In this document: positions 16,482-24,362 of the stretch, piece by piece
Numbering within the stretch: position 1 is the first letter of the stretch
How the letters are laid out: each line of letters opens with the position of its first letter
Source of the DNA: CAVPEV01 sp963703555
GTDB taxonomy: Bacteria; Actinomycetota; Actinomycetes; Actinomycetales; Cellulomonadaceae
NCBI GenBank assembly: GCA_963703555.1
Contig: CAVPEV010000048.1
Location: 83,124 to 147,123 of the forward strand
DNA: 64,000 nt
Reading direction: 5' to 3'
Program-made: the position numbers and the translations under genes
Notes under the pieces: generated by a model
Told to the model about the DNA's origin: nothing
Databases searched by the model: none
Seen by the model: only the letters and a program-made list of their open reading frames with translations

Positions 16482-17972
16482 ATGAGGGTGGTCGTGGTCG
16501 GCTCGGGCCCCAACGGGCTGGCGGCCGCCGTGACCCTGGCCCGCGCCGGAGCCGACGTCGTGGTGCTGGAGGCCGAGACCGTCCCAGGCGGGGGGGCACG
16601 CACGCTCGGCCTCGACCTGGTCGACGGGGTTCGGCACGACCTGTGCTCGGCGGTGCATCCGCTGGCGTGGGCGTCCCCGTTGTTCGCCGAGTTCGACCTG
16701 GCCGCCCGCGGCGTGGTGCTGCTGGCCCCCGACGTGTCGTTCGCACACCCGCTGCCGGACGGTCGGGCCGCCGTCGCGTTCCGCGACCTGGAGGCGACCG
16801 CGGCCGGTCTCGGGTCGAGCGGCCAGGCCTGGCGGGGCGTGTTCGCCCCGCTCGTCGACCAGTGGCCCCTCGTTGTGCGCACCCTGCTCGGTGACATGCG
16901 CCACCTCGGTGGCCCGCCCACCCCGCAGCTGGTGGCGACGGCGGCACGGTTCGGCGCCACGGCCGTGCGCCAGGCGGGCGCGTGGCCGGTGCTGTCCGAC
17001 GAGGCGGCCGCCCTGTTCGCCGGCGTGGCGGCGCACTCCATGGGCCGGCTGCCGTCGCTGCCCGCGGCCGGCGTGGGCCTGATGCTGGCCACTCTCGCGC
17101 ACACTCCCGGCGGCTGGCCGATCCCCCGGGGCGGGTCGGGGTCGATCATCACCGCCCTGATCGCCGACCTGGCGGCGCACGGCGGCACGGTGGTCACCCA
17201 GACCCGGGTCGAGGCGCGCCGCGACCTGCCCCCGGCCGACGCGTACGTCCTGGACACCATCCCGTCGCACGTCGCGCGGGTCTTCGCCGACCGGCTGAGC
17301 CCTCGGGCCCGCCGCCGGCTGCTGGCGTTCCGGCACGGGCCCGGCGTGGCCAAGGTCGACTTCGTGCTGTCCGGCCCGGTGCCCTGGGCGCACCCGGACG
17401 TCGCCCGCGCCGGCACGGTCCACCTCGGGGGCCCACCCGCCGAGATGGCCGCCGCCGAGGCGCAGGTCGCCGGCGGCCGGCACGCCGACCGGCCGGTCTG
17501 CCTGGTCAGCGACCCGACGACCGGTGACCCGAGCCGGCAGGTCGGTGGTCTGCGGCCGCTGTGGAGCTACGCCCACGTCCCCGCCGGATCGCCTCGTGAT
17601 GTCACCGCCGACGTCGTCGCGCAGATCGAGCGCTTCGCCCCCGGCTTCCGCGACGTCGTCGTGGCGTCCCGGTGCATCCCGGCGGCGCAGATGGCCCAGC
17701 ACAACGCGAACTACGTCGGCGGCGACATCGCCGGCGGCGCGATCTCGTTGCGTCAGGTCGCCGCCCGCCCGACCTGGTCCTGGGACCCCTACCCGGTGCC
17801 CGGCCTCGAGGCGGTGTACCTGTGCTCCGCCTCGACGCCACCGGGGCCAGGTGTGCACGGCATGGGTGGGCTCGGCGCCGCCCGGAGCCTGCTGCGCCTT
17901 CAGCTGCACCGGGCGCTGCCGGCGCTGGCCCCCGACCGGCCGAGCGCGAGCCTGCGGGGGCGAACGGCCTAG
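16482..17972 (+). CDS. FAD-dependent oxidoreductase, phytoene-dehydrogenase-like
   Basis: The 496-residue protein opens with a dinucleotide-binding fold, VVVVGSGPNGLAAAVTLARAG, then LEAETVPGGGARTLGL, the typical start of CrtI/PYROXD2-like flavoenzymes. The C-terminal FAD signature is present as LEAVYLCSASTPPGPGVHGMGG. Such enzymes desaturate carotenoids or oxidise other hydrophobic or retinoid-like substrates; no carotenoid synthesis genes (crtB, crtE) are near, so the substrate is unknown. It stands alone on the plus strand, with a ribosome site ggagg at 16471-16475, and meets the ABC membrane gene tail-to-tail with a 4-base overlap at 17969-17972. Confidence 0.88.
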   Translation: MRVVVVGSGPNGLAAAVTLARAGADVVVLEAETVPGGGARTLGLDLVDGVRHDLCSAVHPLAWASPLFAEFDLAARGVVLLAPDVSFAHPLPDGRAAVAFRDLEATAAGLGSSGQAWRGVFAPLVDQWPLVVRTLLGDMRHLGGPPTPQLVATAARFGATAVRQAGAWPVLSDEAAALFAGVAAHSMGRLPSLPAAGVGLMLATLAHTPGGWPIPRGGSGSIITALIADLAAHGGTVVTQTRVEARRDLPPADAYVLDTIPSHVARVFADRLSPRARRRLLAFRHGPGVAKVDFVLSGPVPWAHPDVARAGTVHLGGPPAEMAAAEAQVAGGRHADRPVCLVSDPTTGDPSRQVGGLRPLWSYAHVPAGSPRDVTADVVAQIERFAPGFRDVVVASRCIPAAQMAQHNANYVGGDIAGGAISLRQVAARPTWSWDPYPVPGLEAVYLCSASTPPGPGVHGMGGLGAARSLLRLQLHRALPALAPDRPSASLRGRTA

Positions 17973-19481
17973 AGCCGGCGGAGGCGACGGCGCAGGCCGA
18001 CGACCAGCAGGCCCGCGATCACGAGAGCCAGGAGGAGCAGGCCGACCGGCGGGCCCGGGGCCGCGGCGACCGCGAGCGCGCCGATGATGACGGCGATGAG
18101 GAGGGCGTCGGCCTGCCAGAGCGAGACGTTGAGCGAGGACAGGTCGCCGATCGGGCTGGGGATCGGGGTCAGCAGCAGTACCGGCAGTGGCCCCTTCGCG
18201 CTGTCGTAGGCCCGGACCAGCAGCACGACGAGCAGCACCACGCACACCGGCAGCGGCCGGACGCCCACCCCGAGCACTGCTGCGCCACCGATGCCCGCCA
18301 CGAGCGCCGCGACGGCGACGGCCAGCGGGGCGAGGCCGTGGCGGGTGAACAGCGCCAGGGTGGAGTAGGCGTACAGCGGTGGGGCGACGGCCGCGTCGGT
18401 GGCGTGGCGGAACCCGTCGGTCAGTACACCGAGCGCCAGGTAGGCCAGGCCCGCGCCGAGGGCGGCGAGGAGCCACCCGGTCGGAAGGCTCGTGGCTACG
18501 GCGAGCAGGACGACGGCGCCGACGAGAGCGACGATCCCGACGGCGAGTCGCACCGGTGTGCGCGCCGCGCCGACCAGGTCCCGCACCAGGAAGACGACCG
18601 CCGCCGGGCCGCTGCGCACCGCGCGCCACCGTCGACCGACCGACGGGCGCGCCCGCAGCCCGCCGAGGGCGTGCGCGACGTCGCCCGACAACGCCGCGGT
18701 TCCGGCTGCCCGCCAGCGGGCGGCGTCCTCGGCCAGCCGGGCGCTGCGCAGCCAGTCGAGCAACGGCCGGCCGGCCGCGACGGCGACGACGGCGAGGAGG
18801 ACGAGCGTGAGGTCGGTCCCGGCGAACGGCGCCGCGGCCGGGGGCCAGGCCGCCGCGACCCAGCCCCAGGGAAGGACTGCCCCGAGTCCCGGGACCACCA
18901 GACCGAGCACGCTCAGCGCGGCGATCAACCCGCCGACGAGTCCGGCCACCCGCGGGACGGCGACCTGCCCCGACCAGCCAGGTCACCGCGCCGATGGCCC
19001 CGAAGGCCGCGCACAAGACGACGAACCGTGCCGCACTGGCCAGGCTGGCGACGCCCGCGCCGACCAGGACACCGCCGAACAGCACCGCGACCGCCAGGAA
19101 CGCGCCGACCGCGATTGCGGCCTTGGTGGCGAACGGACGGGCCAGCGTGGCGTGGCGCGGCAGGTCGGTGTCGGCCAGCAGCCGCACGAACGCCGGCTCG
19201 AGGCTGACCGGCCCGTACAGCACACCCAGCCACGCCAGGCCGGCCAGCGTCAGACCCAGCACCACGCCGACCACCGGGACGCTGGCCGGCCCGACCAGGG
19301 CCGCCAGCGTGGGCGGGGTGAGCAGCGCGAGCACGACGGCCCGCACGACCGGGAACGCCACCAACGGTGCCATCAGCGCGGCCAGGTACAGGTTGTAGGC
19401 GGTGTCGGACACGCTGCGCCGCTCACCGCGGCCTCGGTAGGCGCGCCGCAGCACGGCCAGCCGCTCACCCGTCGAGGTCAT
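17969..19481 (-). pseudogene. ABC exporter membrane subunit with a frameshift
   Basis: Two minus-strand frames make one multi-pass membrane protein. The first (from 19481) reads MTSTGERLAVLRRAYRGRGE and several helices to AVTWLVGAG at about 18975; the second continues from about 18960 with VAVPRVAGLVGGLIAALSV and membrane helices up to the stop at 17969. Together they give about 500 residues with ten or more segments. The frame change within roughly 18950-18985 is a one-base type event. The gene is directly downstream of an ATPase (17-base overlap) and should be its membrane partner. Either the gene is recently dead or the assembly has a homopolymer error in a GGGG run. The precise family is not recognised. 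Confidence 0.65.
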
Positions 19482-20118
19482 CGCCGTCCTCGGCCAAGGT
19501 CAGCACCTGGTCGGCGAGCCGGTCCACCAGCGGCCGGCTGTGGCTGGCCAGCACGAGGGTGGCGCCGGCGGCCTTGCGACGGCTCAGTGCATTGCCGACC
19601 AGGACGAGTCGGTCGGGGTCCAGGCGCTGCTCCGGTTCGTCCAGCAGCAGGACCTCGAACGGCCGGGCCAACGTGACGGCCAGGACGTACAGCTGGGTCT
19701 GACCCGAGGACAGCTCGTGCGGGAACCGAGACGCCAACCGGGCGATCCCGAACTCGTCCAGGAGCTCGTCGGCCTGCTGCGCCGCCTGGTGGGCGCCCGT
19801 GCCCCAGGAGATGGCGATCAGCGTCACGTACTCCCGCAACGTCAAGTTGCGGGCCAGCGGCGGAACCCCGAGCAGCGAGGCCACCCGGGAACGAAACGCC
19901 GGACGACGCTCGTCGGGCGGCAACCCGTCGACGACGACCGTCCCGGTGGACGGGCGCACCAGCCCGGCGAGGACTCGCAGCAGCGTCGTCTTGCCGGAAC
20001 CGTTGGGACCGACGACCGCCAATGTCCGTCCGGGCCCCACCTCGAAGCTCACCGGCGACAAGAGCGTCACGTCCCCGAGCGCGACGCCAGCCTTCTCTGC
20101 GCCAATCGTTGCGATCAT
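19465..20118 (-). CDS. ABC transporter ATP-binding protein
   Basis: I take ATG 20118 as start: 217 residues beginning MIATIGAEKAGVALGDVTLL. Walker A is GPNGSGKTTLL near residue 40, the signature is the unusual LSSGQTQL instead of LSGGQ, and Walker B is VLLLDEPEQRLDP; an H-loop ASHSRPL follows. The compact size and a single nucleotide domain fit exporters of the ABC-2 or drug/peptide class whose membrane protein is encoded separately. It overlaps the regulator stop by 4 bases and the membrane gene start by 17, so regulator, ATPase and membrane protein form one operon. With the membrane gene frameshifted the transporter is probably inactive. Confidence 0.85.
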   Translation of the reverse strand: MIATIGAEKAGVALGDVTLLSPVSFEVGPGRTLAVVGPNGSGKTTLLRVLAGLVRPSTGTVVVDGLPPDERRPAFRSRVASLLGVPPLARNLTLREYVTLIAISWGTGAHQAAQQADELLDEFGIARLASRFPHELSSGQTQLYVLAVTLARPFEVLLLDEPEQRLDPDRLVLVGNALSRRKAAGATLVLASHSRPLVDRLADQVLTLAEDGDDLDG

Positions 20119-20630
20119 GCAGCCGGTGTCCCGGCTGCGACCAGGATCGCCAGCAAGGGGACGACCCGCGTCGGCGGCATGTCGAACACGCCTCGCCGTG
20201 GCGAGACAAGCCACCCGGCAGCCGTCAGCTCCTTCAGGTGGTGATACACCTGGCCTGAGGTTCCCGCATCGAGCTCCTCGACCAGTGCAGTTGCGGTCGT
20301 GACGCCCCGCAGCACCGCCTGCAGGATGCGCAGCCGCACGGGACTGCCCAGGGCGGTCAGTTGGAGCGCGAGATCCGCCCACTCGCGGTCGAACACGTCG
20401 GACGCAGGCTCTCCGTATTGCCAGCGCAACGTCTTCCCGCCGGGGGTCTGCACGCTGCCGACGTACAACACCGCACCCTGAGGCACTCGAGCCTCGAGGC
20501 CGTTCAGGGCCCACAGCGGATCGGTCGCGGATGCAGTCCCGGCCGGCTGCTCGCTGATACGCCGCGCCACGAGCTCGGCCACCATGGTCTCCAGCGCCGA
20601 CACGCGCGCCTCAATGCCCTCATCAACCAC
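20115..20630 (-). CDS. ArsR-type helix-turn-helix regulator
   Basis: The 171-residue product has an unusual N-terminal half of about 80 residues (EARVSALETMVAELVARRIS, coiled) and a C-terminal winged helix: ALGSPVRLRILQAVLRGVTT, then ELDAGTSGQVYHHLKELTAAG as recognition helix and GVFDMPPTRVVPLL. This is the ArsR/GntR-like layout without metal-binding cysteines, so it probably senses an organic ligand or acts as a constitutive repressor. It heads an operon with an ABC ATPase and membrane protein. A palindrome 11 bases upstream of the ATG suggests autoregulation, see 20641. Confidence 0.82.
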   Translation of the reverse strand: MVDEGIEARVSALETMVAELVARRISEQPAGTASATDPLWALNGLEARVPQGAVLYVGSVQTPGGKTLRWQYGEPASDVFDREWADLALQLTALGSPVRLRILQAVLRGVTTATALVEELDAGTSGQVYHHLKELTAAGWLVSPRRGVFDMPPTRVVPLLAILVAAGTPAA

Positions 20631-20640
20631 GGAAAGAGTC

Positions 20641-20654
20641 TACGCTAAAACGTA
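20641..20654. promoter_or_regulatory. Palindromic operator candidate upstream of the ArsR-type gene
   Basis: TACGCTAAAACGTA has inverted TACG/CGTA arms around an A/T-rich centre, unusual in this GC-rich DNA. It lies 11-24 bases before the regulator ATG (minus strand), where it would overlap the promoter and block transcription when bound. Confidence 0.45.
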
Positions 20655-20902
20655 ATACCGTTGCTCGGCGAACCGTTGCTCGGCGAGTTGCCACACGAGT
20701 ACGGGTACCCGCCGCCCAGGGGCACGCACCCATCGTGCACGTTCGGGTCATGGAGTCCATGGGCGGCCGCAGGTTGTGCCCGTGTCTGTCGCGGCGATGC
20801 GTCGAGCGCGTGCCGGGGCGCTACAAGAGACCGTCCACGGCGCTCTCGCCGGGCCCGAAGACGGCCACGACCCCAGGTCGTGGGCTTGGTGGGGGTTGAG
20901 TC

Positions 20903-21001
20903 GTGATCCGGGTCCTGAGTGCCGACGATCACGAGGTCGTACGACGCGGATTCCGGCTGTTCCTCGAACCCGCGCACGACATCGAAGTCATCGACGACCG
21001 C
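20903..21001 (+). pseudogene. 5' stub of a LuxR/NarL-type response regulator
   Basis: From GTG 20903 the plus strand encodes IRVLSADDHEVVRRGFRLFL then EPAHDIEVIDD, the first 30 or so residues of a receiver domain (the acidic pair ADD and the VVRRG helix are diagnostic). At about 21000 it runs into the 3' end of the IS21-type transposase remnant, which reads in the opposite direction. The rest of the receiver, the phosphorylated aspartate and the DNA-binding domain are absent. The obvious reading is a response-regulator gene cut by insertion and later deletion. No kinase gene lies upstream in 20640-20900, where I see no coding sequence. Confidence 0.6.
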
Positions 21002-22117
21002 AGCGGACGCGAAGCCGGCCGGTGCGCAGGCCTGCGCCCAGCCCGGCCACTGCCCGAACGCGCCGGAGTCCTCCACGGTGACGTGGTCGCCACCCGCCAT
21101 CGCGATACGGCGCGGGCCGCCACCGGCGGCATCCTGCGAGGCGATGTGGATCTCGCCGCTGCCGTGGCGGGTCGAGACGATGACCTGACCTTGAGCCAGT
21201 TGAGGTGGGACGGAGCGGACGTTCCCGGCGTAGGCGACCAGGCCCTGCGCGGTGACGGTCCGGGCGACCTGCGTGGTCACCGGGAACGGCGGGGGGGAAC
21301 GTCCGCAGCGGCTCGGCGTCAGCGAGCCCGCCGACGGTGGTGGCCCGGTGTGTGCCGTCGACCTCGGGCACGACCTGGCGGCGTGGTTGGCCTTCTCCAC
21401 CACGCGCTTGTGGTTCCCGCGCCGTGGCGGGCAGACCTCCACGGTGACTGCGTAGTGCTTGGTCACCGCGGCGAACGTCGCGGTGACCCGCCCGGTCCCT
21501 GGGGGTCGCGACGGTGGACATCCGGTCGAACCGCCAGGCCCACGTCAACCCACCCAGCCGCTGGGCGACCTGGTGCAACGCGACGACGAGGTGGGCCTGC
21601 TCCTTCGACTCGACCAGCACGCCCCGCCACTTGCTGGAGTGCGACGAGGCACCGACCAGCAGGTGCGCGCTCTTGCCCCACCCCCAGTGCGCGGGCGGGT
21701 CGGGCAGCTCGACCCAGTCCCACTGGGTCTCCGCGCCGGGCGGGTGGTCGATGATCGCCACCGGGCGGTCCGTCAACCCCCGGCACGCCTCGCAGACCGG
21801 GCGCAGGCCCCGATCGCGGATCTGGCGGGTCAACGTCGAGTGGCCCCCGACCAGCCGAGCTCCTCCAGCTCGTCGGCGAGCGTGGCGACCTCCAGGTGCG
21901 GGTCCTCCGCCAACCTGGCCCGCCCGTACTCGGTGAACGGCGCGAACCCGTCCGGGCCCTGGCGGGCACGGACCCCCGCGGTCGCCTGCCCGCTCAACTG
22001 CGCGCGGATCGTCTTGCGGTCACGACCCAGGTGGCGGGCGATCGCGGCGATCGCCCAGCCCTGCCTGTGCAACTCGTGCGCGTCGATGTCTTCCTCCCAC
22101 GTGAGCATGAGCAGCAC
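21002..22117 (-). pseudogene. istA: IS21-type IstA transposase, multiply frameshifted
   Basis: Three minus-strand frames carry successive pieces. From ATG 22117: LTWEEDIDAHELHRQGWAIA with helix-turn-helix AIARHLGRDRKTIRAQL. After a frameshift near 21835: LTRQIRDRGLRPVCEACRG, ETQWDWVELPDPPAHWGWGK and AWRFDRMSTVATP of the DDE domain. After another near 21470: KHYAVTVEVCPPRRGNHK and VVEKANHAA. Then a deletion of the stretch that should contain the last catalytic region, a frame change (VDGTHRATTVGGLADAEPLR), and finally LVAYAGNVRSVPPQLAQGQV of the C-terminal barrel. At least three frameshifts plus an internal deletion leave it dead. Confidence 0.75.
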
Positions 22118-22156
22118 GAGCCCCTTCGATCGGCCGGCGCGTGGTCACAGACCACC

Positions 22157-22188
22157 AGCCCCGAAGGGGCTCCGCCGTTCTCGGCGGA
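22157..22188. repeat. Tandem hairpins inside the IS end
   Basis: AGCCCC-GAA-GGGGCT at 22157-22171 and TCCGCCG-TTCT-CGGCGGA at 22171-22188 abut exactly, sharing one base. They sit between the transposase start and the terminal repeats. Such structures in IS ends shield the transposase from outside transcription; here this is inference. Confidence 0.5.
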
Positions 22189-22198
22189 GGCACACGGG

Positions 22199-22240
22199 TG
22201 GGGAACTTCAGTGAGCAGGTCTGGGGAGATTCACGTGAGC
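22199..22240. repeat. Direct repeats, putative transposase-binding sites of the IS21 end
   Basis: TGGGGAACTTCAGTGAGC (22199-22216) and TGGGGAGATTCACGTGAGC (22222-22240) are near-identical direct copies with a period of 23 bases, the arrangement of IS21 terminal sites. The outermost TG/CA end of the element cannot be fixed from this alone. Confidence 0.5.
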
Positions 22241-22330
22241 GCCGTCACCCGCGCAAGCGTGCCGGTGTTCTCGGTCACTGTCATCGTCGCATCGAGGTGT
22301 CGCGGAACACCGCAGACGGTTCCCGGGAGG

Positions 22331-22426
22331 TATAGACAGACCGATCACACCCTGCGAGAACGCAGGTCACGATGGGTATAGACAAGAAGTGTCGATCGCA
22401 CCGCAGCGGCTACGGAGCGATAGACA
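22331..22426. promoter_or_regulatory. Three spaced ATAGACA repeats with a hairpin between
   Basis: TATAGACA occurs at 22331-22338 and 22377-22384, and GATAGACA at 22419-22426, with spacings of 46 and 42 bases (about four helical turns). Between the first two lies CCTGCG-AGAA-CGCAGG (22351-22366). They look like binding sites of a DNA-binding protein of an integrated element; the protein is not in the window. The remaining part of 22250-22510 shows nothing else. Confidence 0.35.
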
Positions 22427-22510
22427 ACGGCACCTGTCGGGGCGCGTCGTCGGGTTGTCCCCCGGCCCGGGGCAGCGTGGACGTCTCTGTCCCACCATGG
22501 ATGTTCGCCC

Positions 22511-22633
22511 ATGTCCACCACTGCACAGCTCGTGCTCGTCGCACCGGAGCCGCGTCGGCGGTCCGCCGTGCCGGAGCAGGTTCTCAACGTCAACGTCGTG
22601 CCCGACGAGCGTTACTCTGCCGCGCCCCGCTGA
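22511..22633 (+). CDS. Possible 40-residue protein, mobile-element type
   Basis: ATG 22511 opens a 40-codon frame: MSTTAQLVLVAPEPRRRS, then AVPEQVLNVNVVPDERYSAA and a stop. Codon third positions are G/C rich as in real genes here, and it lies downstream of the ATAGACA repeats, which could control it. There is no good ribosome site, and its last 22 bases overlap the 3' end of the opposite-strand DUF5615 gene. Function unknown; it could be the N-terminus of a longer lost protein. Confidence 0.3.
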   Translation: MSTTAQLVLVAPEPRRRSAVPEQVLNVNVVPDERYSAAPR

Positions 22634-22983
22634 GGGTGAAGCGTCAGGGCATTGGTGCCGAGTTCGACGAAGCCCGCCCGGTCGAAGGCGTGCGCGATCT
22701 CGTCGTGGTGAGCGGAAATCAGCGCCAGCAGGTCGCGGTTGCGCACATTGCCCACCGTGATGAGCAGCAGGCGATTCGGGTGGCCACCGGTCTCGTGCGT
22801 GTGTCGGAAATCCAGGTCCTTGGTCACGACGACACGGCCTTCGTTGTCCGCGAACCGGGTAATCTCACTGTCGCGGGTGTCGCCGCCACGTGGCAGCCGC
22901 TTCACGTGGATCGCGTCGTGCCCCAGGCTCTCCAGGTGGTCGGCGAGCACTGCCGGCAGCTGAGCATCGACGATGAACCGCAC
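22612..22983 (-). CDS. DUF5615 PIN-like toxin
   Basis: The 123-residue product is a DUF5615/Mut7-C-like PIN-fold protein: MRFIVDAQLPAVLADHLESL with the first acidic residue, HDAIHVKRLPRGGDTRDSEI, and VVVTKDLDFRHTHE with the second acidic pair. PIN-type proteins of this class are putative ribonucleases and are almost always paired with DUF433 antitoxins. The DUF433 gene lies 12 bases upstream in the same orientation, the usual order antitoxin-toxin. The gene looks intact in length. It is set in a mobile-element graveyard, fitting an addiction module that stabilised an integrated element. Confidence 0.85.
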   Translation of the reverse strand: MRFIVDAQLPAVLADHLESLGHDAIHVKRLPRGGDTRDSEITRFADNEGRVVVTKDLDFRHTHETGGHPNRLLLITVGNVRNRDLLALISAHHDEIAHAFDRAGFVELGTNALTLHPQRGAAE

Positions 22984-22995
22984 CGGCGCGTCCGG

Positions 22996-23238
22996 TCAGG
23001 CCACGAACGACTGGACCTGAGCGCCGCCGGCCACCGATGCTGCGTACTCCAGCGCCGCCAGGAGATCCTCCCGACTCAGCTCGTCGTACTCGGCGAGCAA
23101 CTCCTCGAAGGTCTCGCCCGCCGCGAGCAGCTCGAGGATCACCTGCACGGTCACGCGGGTACCGCGGATCCGCGGCTTGCCGTGCACGACGTCGGGATCG
23201 ACTGCGATCCTGCCCAGGCGCGTGGTCGTGGCGGTCAT
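22996..23238 (-). CDS. DUF433 antitoxin
   Basis: I choose ATG 23238, giving 80 residues: MTATTTRLGRIAVDPDVVHG, then KPRIRGTRVTVQVILELLAA and ETFEELLAEYDELSREDLLA. This is the DUF433 fold, a winged-helix-like DNA-binding domain with the hallmark GKPRIRGTRV. Such proteins neutralise DUF5615 PIN-like toxins and usually repress their own operon. The open frame extends upstream to 23631 but that part is antisense to the recombinase remnant and not protein-like. Confidence 0.87.
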   Translation of the reverse strand: MTATTTRLGRIAVDPDVVHGKPRIRGTRVTVQVILELLAAGETFEELLAEYDELSREDLLAALEYAASVAGGAQVQSFVA

Positions 23239-23311
23239 GACGTCAGTGTCGCATCCCTCCCGTCCGTTCGACAGGCGCTGGGCGCCATCGCGGCTCCGCC
23301 GCCCGCTCGGG

Positions 23312-23941
23312 ATGGCGGGTACCAGAAAGCTCGCCCCTTGCCACCCCAAGACCGTCTCGGCGCTGGCGACCCGGCTCAAGCACTTCGGCGTCTTCCTGAC
23401 CGACCTCGACCCCGACCTGACCACGCTCAGCAACCTGGACCGGCGCCGACACATCGAACCCTGGCTCGCCGCACTACTCGACACCGTCAGCGAGAAGGAC
23501 GGGCAGCCGATCAGCATCGGCGACCGGAACCGGCGCGTGGTCGCCGTGGCGACGTTCCTGACCGACATCACCGAACGGGGCTGGGACGCCGCACCGACCC
23601 GCAAGGTCATCTTCCGTGACGACATCCCCAAGCTCCCGCAGGTGCTGCCACGCTATCTGCCCGTCGACGCCGACCGGCGACTGTCCGCCGCGCTGGCCGC
23701 CCATCCGGACGACGAGCTCACCGCGCTGGCGCTGCGCCTGCAACGGGCCTGCGGGCTGCGGATCGGTGAACTGCTCGACCTGGAGCTGGACTGCGATGTC
23801 GAGACCCTGGGCCTGATCGACCGGATCACCCAGATCCGATCCCACGGCCGCCCGATGCCACACCCGCGTTGCCGGCGTCCCGCGCAGTTCCTGTTCACCT
23901 ACCTCGGGCGGAGGCTGACCCAGCGCTCCCGGGCCACCTAA
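23312..23941 (+). pseudogene. Truncated tyrosine recombinase (phage/ICE-type integrase)
   Basis: The frame reads KTVSALATRLKHFGVFLTDL then a SAM-like core-binding region and LQRACGLRIGELLDLELDCD, which contains the first catalytic arginine of tyrosine recombinases. After RITQIRSHGRPMPHPR and PAQFLFTYLGRRLTQ it stops at 23941. The HxxR box and the catalytic tyrosine, normally about 200 residues further, are missing, and the N-terminus is doubtful. It is thus a deleted integrase. With the neighbouring toxin-antitoxin pair and IS21 debris it marks a former integration site, although no tRNA or att repeat was found here. Confidence 0.75.
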
Positions 23942-23959
23942 CGACTTACGGACCCTGGC

Positions 23960-24229
23960 TCAGAGGCCGTTGGCGCTCGCGCCGCAGGCCCGGTGGTGCC
24001 GCACCCCAGCCGCCCTCAGGTGGGACGGTGTTGCCGGTGGCTCGCAGGCCTCGGCTACGGCGTCGGGGTGGGGGAGGGCGGGGCAGTCGGCGCGGGCCTC
24101 GCGGTAGGTGGTGACGGCGATCTCCCTGGCAGCGAGCCGGCGGTCCAGCACGTCGAACGGCGACTCCGCGGTGGGCGCCGGGCCCTGCGGCCAGACGCCG
24201 TACCAGTGCATCATCCCTGTCTCCGTCAC
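23960..24229 (-). CDS. Small SHOCT-domain-like protein, possibly truncated
   Basis: An 89-residue frame (alternative start ATG 24214) contains PFDVLDRRLAAREIAVTTYR near residue 24-44, matching the short SHOCT helix pair found at the end of many membrane or oligomerising proteins. The rest is low in structure, with an aromatic start (MMHWYGVWPQGP) and a cysteine- and histidine-bearing end. It may be an independent SHOCT protein or the relic of a longer one. It lies between the integrase remnant and the response regulator, separated from the latter by 134 bases in which I see nothing. Confidence 0.4.
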   Translation of the reverse strand: MTETGMMHWYGVWPQGPAPTAESPFDVLDRRLAAREIAVTTYREARADCPALPHPDAVAEACEPPATPSHLRAAGVRHHRACGASANGL

Positions 24230-24362
24230 CAGGTCACGACCGCAGCCATCCCACCGTCCGGGCCGGCGTCGTCCCGGCGTGTGAAGCCCCGACCATCGCG
24301 TCCGCGAAGGTTGCGTGAAGCCCGGGCGAGGTGACGCCAGGGCTCGCCGGGGCTCGCCAGGC

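Larger units (their letters stand above)
21002..22250 (-). mobile_element. Degenerate IS21-family element, left end and IstA only
   Basis: The segment contains the broken istA-type transposase gene (next entry), tandem hairpins at 22157-22188 and, beyond them, a pair of direct repeats at 22199-22240 that look like the multiple terminal repeats bound by IS21 transposases. The istB ATPase gene and the other end are absent: the transposase runs directly into a response-regulator stub at about 21000. The element is therefore a one-ended remnant that cannot move by itself. Boundaries are approximate to within tens of bases. Confidence 0.6.

Noticed and set aside
16389..18950. Very long minus-strand frame opposite the flavoenzyme gene
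   Set aside because: Only its first 180 codons (above 18950) are membrane-protein-like. The rest is antisense to the phytoene-dehydrogenase-like gene and to the true second half of the ABC gene, and is rich in Arg, Gly and Pro.
20641..20902. Histidine kinase tail ahead of the response-regulator stub
   Set aside because: No ATPase-domain motif or continuous frame was found; the sequence does not look coding.
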